Below, in pieces: positions 24,244 to 31,930 of a DNA stretch of 64,000 nt (positions are counted from its first letter, which is position 1; each line of letters starts with the position of its first letter). The notes below the pieces were generated by a model. It saw only the letters and a program-made list of their open reading frames with translations, made no database searches and had not been told where the DNA came from. The position numbers and the translations under genes were made by a program. Source of the stretch: Massilia sp. Root351 (GTDB taxonomy: Bacteria; Pseudomonadota; Gammaproteobacteria; Burkholderiales; Burkholderiaceae_D); the NCBI RefSeq assembly GCF_001425045.1, contig NZ_LMDJ01000010.1, positions 1 to 64,000 on the forward strand, in the 5' to 3' direction.

Positions 24244-26040
24244 CTATTTCGACTCGGCGATCCAGCGGTCCACTTTGGCTTCCAGCAGGCTGAGCGGCAC
24301 GGTGCCGTCGCCCAGCACGATCTCGTGGAACTTCGGCAGGCTGAATTTGTCGCCCAGCGCCTTCTGCGCGCGCTGGCGCAGTTCCACGATTTTCAGCGAG
24401 CCGATCTTGTAGCCCAGCGCCTGGCCCGGCCACGCCATGTAGCGCTCGGTCTCGCTCTTGGCCACCGCGTCGTAGCCCAGCGTGTCGCGCATGTACTTGA
24501 TGGTTTGCTCGCGGGTCCAGCCCTTGGCGTGCAGGCCGGTGTCCACCACCAGGCGGGTGGCGCGCAGCAGCTCGTCGTTCAGGTGGCCGAAGTATTGCGC
24601 CGGATCGTCGAACAAACCCATTTCCTGGCCCAGCGTTTCAGCGTACAGCGCCCAGCCTTCGGTGAAGGCATTGTTGCCGCCGTATTTGCGGAACAGCGGC
24701 TGGTCCAGCTCCTGCGTCAGCGCGATGTGGAAGTGGTGGCCGGGTTTGCCTTCGTGCAGGAACAGCGTGTTCATGCCGGTGCTGCCGTACTTGGCCGGGT
24801 CGTTCACCACCGACCAGAACACGCCGGGTCGCGAACCGTCGCCGGCCGGCGCGGTGTAGTGGTCGGCGGCGGTGGCGCGGCTCAGCTCGGGCTCCAGGCG
24901 CAGGTCCAGCCTGGCCTTCGGCACCAGCGTGAACATGGCCGGCAGCTTGGTGTCCAGCAGGTCGTTCAGCTTGTGGTACACGGCCTGCACTTCGTCCTCC
25001 GTCTTGAACGGGTAGAACTTCGGCTGCCCGGACACCCACACCGGCAATCCTGCCGCCGGGCCGTTGTAGCCCAGCTTCGGTCCCAGCACGGCGAACTGCT
25101 GCTGGATGCGCGCCACTTCCTTCAGGCCGATGGCGTGGATCTGTTCCGGCTTCAGGTTCGTGGTGGTGGACGAGGCCACCGCCGCCAGGTACCACTCCTT
25201 GCCTTGGGGCAGGGCGCTCCAGCCTGAACTGGTGCGCGCGGCCGGCAGGTAGTCGGCTTCCATGAACGTGGCCAGGCGCTCCAGCGCCGGATTGAGCTTG
25301 GCGATGGCGTCCTTGTAGGCGGCGCTCAGGCGCTGCTTGTCCGCGTCCGCGAAGGTCGCCGGCAGCTTGTTGATGGCGGTGTAGTAGATGCTCGCTTCCG
25401 GCGTGGCGCTCGGCAGCTTCTTGAACTGCGGCAGGGCCGATTCCACCAGCGCCTTCGGCAGCACCACGCGCTTGGCCATGCCCTCGCGCATATTGGCGAT
25501 GGCCTGGTCTATCCACGCCGGCAGCTGCGTCAGGCGGTTCAGGTAGGCCTCGTATTCCTTCACGGTGCCGATCGGCTGCGACGCTTCGCCGCCGGCGAAG
25601 TTGGCCAGCGTGACGGGCATGCTGTCCATCTGGTTCAGCGGCAGCAGGTGCTCGGGGAATTTCTCGAACGAGAGCAGGGTTTTCAGCTCGAAGGCCAGCA
25701 CGTCGTAGTGGATCCTGTCGCTGCGGCTGAGCTGAGCGCGGGGGATGGCTTGCAGGCGTTTCCGGTAGCCGTGGTACAGCGCGAACTGCCTGGCGCGCAC
25801 GGCGGGCGAGATGCTCATGCCGATCTGGTCGTCGAAGCGGTTGTCGCCGTTCTGGGTGGCGTTCACCGGCTCGTAGCGCGCCAGCGCGGTGTAGTAGTCG
25901 TCCGCCAGGGTGCTGAACTGCTGCTTGGCGGCGGGCGCGCTGACGGCGGGGATCTGGTCGGTGGCGGGGGCGGCATGGGCCGGCGCGAAGGCCAGGGCGG
26001 TGGCGGCGGCCATCGTGGCGAGGATGTGGCGGTTGTTCAT
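24244..26040 (-). CDS. Secreted DUF885 family putative metallopeptidase (copy A)
   Basis: A 598-residue exported protein with a signal peptide (about residues 1-24, ending near AHAAPA). It belongs to DUF885, which carries a zinc-peptidase-like motif: HEGKPGHHFH starting at H429, then NNAFTEGWALYAE about 30 residues later supplying a Glu. No substrate can be assigned. It is a tandem paralogue of the gene at 26060 and is read after it in the same operon with a 19-nt gap. It converges on the upstream kinase with 16 nt between stops. Confidence 0.88.
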   Translation of the reverse strand: MNNRHILATMAAATALAFAPAHAAPATDQIPAVSAPAAKQQFSTLADDYYTALARYEPVNATQNGDNRFDDQIGMSISPAVRARQFALYHGYRKRLQAIPRAQLSRSDRIHYDVLAFELKTLLSFEKFPEHLLPLNQMDSMPVTLANFAGGEASQPIGTVKEYEAYLNRLTQLPAWIDQAIANMREGMAKRVVLPKALVESALPQFKKLPSATPEASIYYTAINKLPATFADADKQRLSAAYKDAIAKLNPALERLATFMEADYLPAARTSSGWSALPQGKEWYLAAVASSTTTNLKPEQIHAIGLKEVARIQQQFAVLGPKLGYNGPAAGLPVWVSGQPKFYPFKTEDEVQAVYHKLNDLLDTKLPAMFTLVPKARLDLRLEPELSRATAADHYTAPAGDGSRPGVFWSVVNDPAKYGSTGMNTLFLHEGKPGHHFHIALTQELDQPLFRKYGGNNAFTEGWALYAETLGQEMGLFDDPAQYFGHLNDELLRATRLVVDTGLHAKGWTREQTIKYMRDTLGYDAVAKSETERYMAWPGQALGYKIGSLKIVELRQRAQKALGDKFSLPKFHEIVLGDGTVPLSLLEAKVDRWIAESK

Positions 26041-26059
26041 CGTGGTGTGTCTTTCTGAA

Positions 26060-27871
26060 TTATTTGGTCTCGGCGATCCATTGATCGACCTTGGCTTCCA
26101 GCAGGCTGAGCGGCACGGTGCCGTCGCCCAGCACCACCTCGTGGAAGGCGGGCAGATTGAATCTCGGGCCCAGCGCCTTTTCGGCGCGTTCGCGCAGCGC
26201 ACTGATGCGCAACTGGCCGATCTTGTAGCCCAGCGCCTGGCCCGGCCATGCCATGTAGCGTTCCGTCTCGCTTTTGGCGCGGCCTTCGAAGCCCAGCGTG
26301 TCGCGCATGTAGGCGATGGCCTGCTCGCGGGTCCAGCCTTTGGCGTGCAGGCCGGTGTCCACCACCAGGCGCGCCGAGCGGAACAGCGCCGCGTTCAGGT
26401 GGCCGAAGTATTGCGCCGGATCGTCGAACACGCCCATCTCGTTGCCCAGCGATTCCGCATACAGCGCCCAGCCCTCGGTGTAGGCGTTGTTGCCGCCGAA
26501 CTTGCGGAAGTCCGGCATCGCCAGTTCCGGCATGCGCGCCAGGTGGAAGTGGTGGCCCGGCTTGCCCTCGTGCAGATACAGCGTGGTCATGCCGGTGGCG
26601 TTGTACTTGGTGGCGTCGTTTACCACCGACCAGAACACGCCGGGGCGGCTGCCGTCGGTGGACGGCGCGGTATAGTGGTTGGCGGCGGTGGCGCGCGTCA
26701 GCGCCGGTTCCAGCTGCAGGTCCAGCTTGGCTTTCGGCAGCACGGAGAACATGGCCGGCAGCTTGCTGTCGAGCTGGGCGTTCAGCTGGTGGAACACGGC
26801 CTGCACGTCGGCGTCGGTCTTGAAGGGGGAGAATTGCGGCTGCTTCGACACCCACAGCGGCAGGCCGGCCGCCGGGCCGGTGTAGCCCAGCTTGCCACCC
26901 ACCGCTTCCATCTGCTGCTGGATGCGCGCCACTTCCTGCAGGCCGATGGCGTGCACCTCGTCCGGCTTGAGCGCGGTGGTGGTTTGCAGCGCCACGTAGG
27001 CCTGGTACCAGGCCGCGCCGTTCGGCAGCGCGCCGTAGCCGGCCGTGTCGCGGCAGGCCGGCAGGTAGTCGGTTTCGATGAAGGCGGCCAGGCGCGCCAG
27101 CGCCGGCAGCACCTTGGCGCCCACCGCGTCGCGGTAGGCGGCGGCCAGGCGCTGCTTGTCGGCGTCGGCGAAGGCGGCGCCGGGCAGCTTCTTCACCGGG
27201 GCGGCGTAGGCGCTGGTGTCGGCGCCGGCGGCGGCCAGCGATTTCAGTTGCGGCAGCAGGGAGGCCATCAGGGCCTTGGGCTGCACCACGCCCTTGCGCA
27301 TGCCCTCCCGCATGTTGACGATGGCCTGGTCGATCCAGCCCGGCAGCTGCTGCAGCCGGCTCAGATAGGCTTCGTATTCCTTCACGGTGCCGATCGGCTG
27401 CGGGCCGTCGCCGCTGGCCAGGTTGGCCAGCATTACCGGCATGCTGCTCATTTGCTCCAGCGGCAGCAGGTGGTCGGGGAAGGGCGCCAGCGACAGCAGC
27501 GCCTTCAGTTCGAAGTCCAGGATGTCATAGCTGATGCGGTCCTCGCGGCCCAGCTGCGCGCGCGGGATGGCGTGCAGGCGCTTGGCGTACTGGCGGTACA
27601 GGGCGAACTGCCGTTCGCGCCGCTGCGGCGAGATGGTCAGGCCGATCTGGTCGTCGTAGCGGTTGTTGCCGCTGGCGGTGGCGTTCATCGGATCGAAGCG
27701 CGCCACCGCGTCGTAGTATTCGTCGGCCAGGGCCAGCAGGCGTTTTTGCGGCGCGGTTGCCGTGCTGCTGGCGGGGGCGGCTGCGGCAGCTGCGCTGGCA
27801 TTGTGTGCCAGCGGCGCCACGGCGAGCAGCATGGCGGTGGCCAGCGCTGCGGGCTTGATGCGGAGGTTCAT
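26060..27871 (-). CDS. Secreted DUF885 family putative metallopeptidase (copy B)
   Basis: A 603-residue paralogue of copy A with the same layout: signal peptide (about 1-27), then the DUF885 body with HEGKPGHHFH starting at H434 and NNAYTEGWALYAE. Long stretches match copy A almost residue for residue (VDTGLHAKGWTREQ, SETERYMAWPGQALGYKIG), so the pair arose by tandem duplication, with more divergence in the N-terminal half. It lies 34 nt downstream of the HPP-CBS gene and is probably cotranscribed with it. Confidence 0.88.
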   Translation of the reverse strand: MNLRIKPAALATAMLLAVAPLAHNASAAAAAAPASSTATAPQKRLLALADEYYDAVARFDPMNATASGNNRYDDQIGLTISPQRRERQFALYRQYAKRLHAIPRAQLGREDRISYDILDFELKALLSLAPFPDHLLPLEQMSSMPVMLANLASGDGPQPIGTVKEYEAYLSRLQQLPGWIDQAIVNMREGMRKGVVQPKALMASLLPQLKSLAAAGADTSAYAAPVKKLPGAAFADADKQRLAAAYRDAVGAKVLPALARLAAFIETDYLPACRDTAGYGALPNGAAWYQAYVALQTTTALKPDEVHAIGLQEVARIQQQMEAVGGKLGYTGPAAGLPLWVSKQPQFSPFKTDADVQAVFHQLNAQLDSKLPAMFSVLPKAKLDLQLEPALTRATAANHYTAPSTDGSRPGVFWSVVNDATKYNATGMTTLYLHEGKPGHHFHLARMPELAMPDFRKFGGNNAYTEGWALYAESLGNEMGVFDDPAQYFGHLNAALFRSARLVVDTGLHAKGWTREQAIAYMRDTLGFEGRAKSETERYMAWPGQALGYKIGQLRISALRERAEKALGPRFNLPAFHEVVLGDGTVPLSLLEAKVDQWIAETK

Positions 27872-27905
27872 GCGGCGTTTTCCTAGGTTGGGTGAAGTGG
27901 GAAAG

Positions 27906-29057
27906 CTAGTGGGCCAGACGCGACTCGTACAAGGCCGCCACCAGGTCGGACTGGGTGACGATGCCGGCGAAGCGCTGTTCCTCGTCCACCACCGGAATGT
28001 GGTGGAAGCCGGCGTCCGCCATCAGCGGCACCAGGTCGATGATGGGCGTGGCCAGCGTGGCCAGCGCCGGCTTGGTGGTCATGATCTGGCCCACCACTTC
28101 GGCCTTTTCGGTGTGCGTCACGCCGGTGCGGCGCAGGAAGCGGCGCAGTTTCTGGGTCACGGTATGGTAGTCGTCCAGCCCGCTGTGGTCGAGGAAGTCG
28201 GTCTGCGTCACGATGCCGATCACGCGCCGCGCGCGGTTCAGCACCGGCAGCGCGGCCACCTTGCGCGCGCGCATGTCGCGCCAGGCCGTTTCCAGCGCGG
28301 TGCCGAATTCGGCCGTCGCCACGTCCTTGGACATGATGTCGCCGCAGGAGATCACGCCGAAGCGGCGCTGGTAGGCGCGCATCTCGGTTTTCAGGAAGAT
28401 CTCTTCCAGGTCGTCGCGGCTGACGTCGAGCACCTGGTTGTACTGCTTGAGCACCGCGTCCAGGTCTTCCGGCTTGAAGCCCAGGCGCAAGGTGGGTACC
28501 GGGTCCTGCGTGGCGTGCGGATTGGTGTGCGCCGGCTGCTGCAGGTGCGGGTAGCGGCGGCCGGTGAGGTTGTTGTAGACGATCGCCACCACCACCATCA
28601 TGGCGGAATTGATCAGCACCGTCACCAGCGGGAACTCGAAGCCGGCGGCGTGGATTGCCGGACCGCCCATCACCACCGTCAGCGCGACCGCGCCGCCGGG
28701 CGGATGCAGGCAGCGCAGCACGAACATGGCGCCGATCGCCAGCGCCACCGCCAGCGCGGCCACCGGCACCGAGTCCCCCAGCCAGCGCACGCAGGCCGCG
28801 CCCACCAGGCCGCACACCACATTGCCGCCGATGACGGACCAGGGCTGGGCCAGCGGACTGGCCGGCAGGCAGAACAGCAGCACGGCCGAGGCGCCCATGG
28901 GGCCGACCAGGAAGATGTGCGACGGTTCATTGGGCAGCAGGTAGCGGCACAGCAGGCCGGTGATCAGCAGCGCGAGGATGGCGCCGCTGCAGGCGCGGGC
29001 GCGCTCGCGGAAGCTGGTGTGGCTGGGCGCGGGCAGCAGCGAAGCTAAAAAGTTCAT
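27906..29057 (-). CDS. HPP family membrane protein with CBS pair
   Basis: A 383-residue protein. The N-terminal half (about 20-185) has four or more hydrophobic helices, including LVGPMGASAVLLF and the family signature RCLHPPGGAVALT. The C-terminal half carries two CBS motifs (DIMSKDVATAEFGTALE with VIGIVTQTDFL, and QIMTTKPALATLATPI with FAGIVTQSDLV), which usually bind adenine nucleotides. HPP proteins are thought to be transporters; a plant relative moves nitrite. The substrate here is unknown. Its ATG overlaps the stop of the Lrp regulator gene by four bases. Confidence 0.88.
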   Translation of the reverse strand: MNFLASLLPAPSHTSFRERARACSGAILALLITGLLCRYLLPNEPSHIFLVGPMGASAVLLFCLPASPLAQPWSVIGGNVVCGLVGAACVRWLGDSVPVAALAVALAIGAMFVLRCLHPPGGAVALTVVMGGPAIHAAGFEFPLVTVLINSAMMVVVAIVYNNLTGRRYPHLQQPAHTNPHATQDPVPTLRLGFKPEDLDAVLKQYNQVLDVSRDDLEEIFLKTEMRAYQRRFGVISCGDIMSKDVATAEFGTALETAWRDMRARKVAALPVLNRARRVIGIVTQTDFLDHSGLDDYHTVTQKLRRFLRRTGVTHTEKAEVVGQIMTTKPALATLATPIIDLVPLMADAGFHHIPVVDEEQRFAGIVTQSDLVAALYESRLAH

Positions 29058-29539
29058 GTAGGCAATCCGTGGGAGACGAGGTGCAGAGGTAATTCAGTAG
29101 TGAATTTTATCTGTTCCATGGAGAAAGCGGACGACACCCCGGTCAATTGCACGGCCTTGATCAGCTTCTTGTAAAAACGGTCATAGCCTTCGATGTCGGT
29201 GGTGACCACCTTGAGCAGGTAGTCGATGTCGCCGCTCATGCGGTGCAATTCCAGCACCTCCGGCAGCGCCTGCACGGCGGCGGCAAAGCGCGCCAGCCAT
29301 TTCTCGTCGTGCTGGCTGGTGCGCACGCTGACGAACACGGTCACGCCCAGCCCGGCCTTGCGCCGGTTGACGATGGCCACGCGCTTGTCGATATAGCCTT
29401 CCTCCTCCAGCCGCTTCAGGCGTTTCCAGCAGGGCGTGCTGGACAGGCCGACCTTCTCGGCCAGGTCGGCAATCGACAGCGTGCCGTCCAGCTGCAGGGC
29501 GCCCAGGATGGCGTAATCATAACGGTCTAGCTGGTTCAT
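29054..29539 (-). CDS. Lrp/AsnC family regulator, DecR/CyuR-like
   Basis: A 161-residue Lrp-type regulator. An N-terminal helix-turn-helix (about 5-60, with SSTPCWKRLKRLEEEGYI) precedes an AsnC/RAM effector domain (LPEVLELHRMSGDIDYLLKV and SSAFSMEQIKFTTELPL). These stretches closely resemble E. coli DecR (YbaO), a cysteine-responsive activator; this resemblance is from memory. It heads the leftward operon and is divergent from the cysteine desulfurase fusion gene, an obvious candidate target. Confidence 0.9.
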   Translation of the reverse strand: MNQLDRYDYAILGALQLDGTLSIADLAEKVGLSSTPCWKRLKRLEEEGYIDKRVAIVNRRKAGLGVTVFVSVRTSQHDEKWLARFAAAVQALPEVLELHRMSGDIDYLLKVVTTDIEGYDRFYKKLIKAVQLTGVSSAFSMEQIKFTTELPLHLVSHGLPT

Positions 29540-29667
29540 TCTATTATTTGATAAAACATAGCATATTCATCCCATATTATGCGCCTTTGCAGTGTGATTT
29601 TGGAATATATGATTCGGCGCCTGTGCGTAAGCTGTTGAGTATCCGCCATCCCGCACACGGCTTCATC
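29540..29667. promoter_or_regulatory. AT-rich divergent control region, Lrp-like regulator / desulfurase fusion
   Basis: A 128-bp gap that is clearly more AT-rich than its surroundings. It holds an inverted repeat GCATA-N12-TATGC (29561-29582), which is a possible Lrp-family site. Candidate -10 boxes for the rightward gene are TATTAT (29575-29580) and TATGAT (29608-29613, with TTGCAG 15 bp upstream). None is decisive. Confidence 0.4.
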
Positions 29668-31746
29668 ATGACTCCAGAAATCTACCTCGACGGCAACGCC
29701 ACCAGCCCTGTTATGCCCGCCGCCATTGCCGCCGCCGTGCGCGCCATGGAAGACTGCTACGGCAACCCCAGCAGCAGCCACACCACCGGCCTGCAGGCCA
29801 GGGCGCTGCTGGACGGCGCCCGCCAGCGCGCGCTGCGCTTGCTGGGCGTGGAGCAGGGCAGCCTGATGTTCAACAGTGGCGCCACCGAGGGCATCCAGAC
29901 CGCCGTGCTGTCGGCGCTGTGCGCGCTGCGCGAGCGCCGCGACGCGGGCCAGGCCATCGGCTCGCTGCTGGTGTACGGCGCCACCGAGCACAAGGCCGTG
30001 CCGGAAGCGCTGGCGCACTGGAACCGCCTGCTGGGACTGAATCTGGCACTGAGCAAGCTGCCGGTCGACAGCGACGGCCGGCACGACCTGCCGGCCCTGC
30101 GCGCCGTGTTGCCGCAGACGGCCATGCTGTGCACCATGGCCGCCAACAATGAAACCGGGGTGCTGTCGGACATTGCCGGCATCGAGGGGCTGCTGGAGGA
30201 AACCGGCTGCGGCGCGTACTGGATGGTGGACTGCGTGCAGGCGCTGGGCAAGTTCCGCCTGCGCCTGGCGCGCAGCCGCATCGACTATGCGCCGTTCTCC
30301 GGCCACAAGCTGTATGCGCCCAAAGGGATCGGCATGCTGTACGTGCGCCAGGGCGCGCCTTTCACGCCGCTGATCGTGGGCGGCGGGCAGGAGTCGGCGC
30401 AGCGCTCCGGCACCGAGAACATGGCCGGCGTGGCCGCGCTGGACGCGGTGCTGGCGGCGCTTGAGCAGGGCGGCGTGTTCCGTCCGCACGACGTGCTGTG
30501 CACCTTCCGCGAGCGCCTGGCGGCCAGCCTGCGCCGCGCGCTGCCGGGCGTGGTGTTCAACGCCCCCTTCGAGCACGCGCTGCCGACCACGCTCAATTTC
30601 TCCGTGCCCGGCCTGTCCAGCAAGGAGCTGATGGATGTATTCGATGCGGCCGGCGTGCGCGTCAGTGCGGGCAGCGCGTGTTCAGCGGCCAAGGCCGCCC
30701 CCAGTTATGTGCTGCAGGCGATGGGCGTGCCGGACTGGCGCGCCGCCAGCGCCATCCGCATGTCTTTCGGCCCGCTGGCGGACGAGGCTTGCATCACGCG
30801 CGCCTGTGAACGCATCGAGCGTTGCGGCGCCGCGCTGCGCGCCAGCGGCTTGATCGCGCAGGGCGGCAGCCTGCCGGCGCAGGACGGCGTGCTGCAGCTG
30901 GGCAGCGGCGGCGCCTGCAGCTGGCTGGTGCACGACGCGGCCAGCCGCAGTTGCGTGGTGATCGATCCGCAACCGGAATTTTCCGAACGCATCCTGGCCC
31001 ACGTGCGCGGCCTGGGCTACCGCGCGGCTGCGGTGTTGGGCACCGCGCCGGGCGCCGGCCTGGCCACGCTGTCGCGGGCGCTGACCCTGGCGCCGGGAGC
31101 GGACGCGTTCGGCTGGCGCGCCGGCCGCGCTGACGCCGATGCCGCCGGCAATGGCGAGCAGCTGGCGCTGGGCGGCCAATTGCTGCGCCGCGTGCTGATC
31201 GATGGGCAGGCGGTGTATTTGCTGGGCCACGCGGTAAACGGCGCCTTGCCGGCATCGGCCGCGCGCCATGCGTTTATCGGTGCGCTGGCGCCGCAGCGGC
31301 TGGCCGGCCTGGTCGGCGCCGATACCTTGCTGTGCGCCGCCAGCGACGCGCAACAGCCCTTCTGCAGCAGCCTGCAGGCGCAGGCGCCTGCCGATGGCCT
31401 GCCGCCGGCCGATCTGCACCTGGATCCGGCCGCGTTGCAGGACCTGCTGCGGCGCCATCCGGACGCCATGCTGGTCGACGTGCGCGAAAGTCATGAACAC
31501 TTGGTCGGCGAGCCGCTCGCGCTGTCGGGGGGCCAGGTGGTCAGCGTGCCGCTGGGGCAGCTGGCGGGCCAGATCCCGGCCTGGATGGCGGCGCCGGTGC
31601 CGCTGGTCTTCTTCTGCCGCAGCGGCAACCGCAGCACCAGGGCCGCGCAATGCCTGCGCCGCCTCGGTTATGCGCAGGCCTACGACCTGGCCGGCGGCAT
31701 GGCGCTGGGCATGGTGCCAACGGCGGCGCTGCCGCTGGCGGCGTGA
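29668..31746 (+). CDS. Cysteine desulfurase – degenerate MBL – rhodanese fusion
   Basis: A 692-residue three-part protein. Residues 1-390 are a NifS/IscS-type cysteine desulfurase: PLP lysine K214 in SGHKLYAPKG, DCVQALGK, and the catalytic C338 in SAGSACSAAK. Residues about 405-560 look like a metallo-beta-lactamase fold (ACSWLVHDAASRSCVVIDPQ) as in persulfide dioxygenases, but where HxHxDH should be it reads VLGTAPGAGLATL, so metals cannot bind there. Residues about 585-692 are a rhodanese with active C650 in CRSGNRS. The likely role is to make a persulfide from cysteine and pass it on internally. I chose ATG 29668, where homology begins; an earlier in-frame start exists at 29548. Confidence 0.85.
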   Translation: MTPEIYLDGNATSPVMPAAIAAAVRAMEDCYGNPSSSHTTGLQARALLDGARQRALRLLGVEQGSLMFNSGATEGIQTAVLSALCALRERRDAGQAIGSLLVYGATEHKAVPEALAHWNRLLGLNLALSKLPVDSDGRHDLPALRAVLPQTAMLCTMAANNETGVLSDIAGIEGLLEETGCGAYWMVDCVQALGKFRLRLARSRIDYAPFSGHKLYAPKGIGMLYVRQGAPFTPLIVGGGQESAQRSGTENMAGVAALDAVLAALEQGGVFRPHDVLCTFRERLAASLRRALPGVVFNAPFEHALPTTLNFSVPGLSSKELMDVFDAAGVRVSAGSACSAAKAAPSYVLQAMGVPDWRAASAIRMSFGPLADEACITRACERIERCGAALRASGLIAQGGSLPAQDGVLQLGSGGACSWLVHDAASRSCVVIDPQPEFSERILAHVRGLGYRAAAVLGTAPGAGLATLSRALTLAPGADAFGWRAGRADADAAGNGEQLALGGQLLRRVLIDGQAVYLLGHAVNGALPASAARHAFIGALAPQRLAGLVGADTLLCAASDAQQPFCSSLQAQAPADGLPPADLHLDPAALQDLLRRHPDAMLVDVRESHEHLVGEPLALSGGQVVSVPLGQLAGQIPAWMAAPVPLVFFCRSGNRSTRAAQCLRRLGYAQAYDLAGGMALGMVPTAALPLAA

Positions 31747-31894
31747 GCGCTTGCGTCATTGACACCCGGAATGCTGTGTTGCCCAGCCTGAAGCAAGGCG
31801 GCTTCCTGCCCGGTTGTTCAGCCATGTAAGGATTTCTGTACGTCAGCGCACCGTCACCTGTCGTGCGCCTCCGTAACATTGCTTGGACCATACT

Positions 31895-31909
31895 TGACAA
31901 TGCTTGTCA
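31895..31909. promoter_or_regulatory. Inverted repeat upstream of the cyclic glucan synthase gene
   Basis: TGACAA-TGC-TTGTCA is a perfect 6-bp inverted repeat centred 29 bp before the start codon, overlapping a TTGACA. The placement suits an operator acting on the promoter. No convincing -10 was found. The rest of 31747-31930 holds no gene. Confidence 0.4.
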
Positions 31910-31930
31910 GGGTAGATTGCGAGGTCCAAG

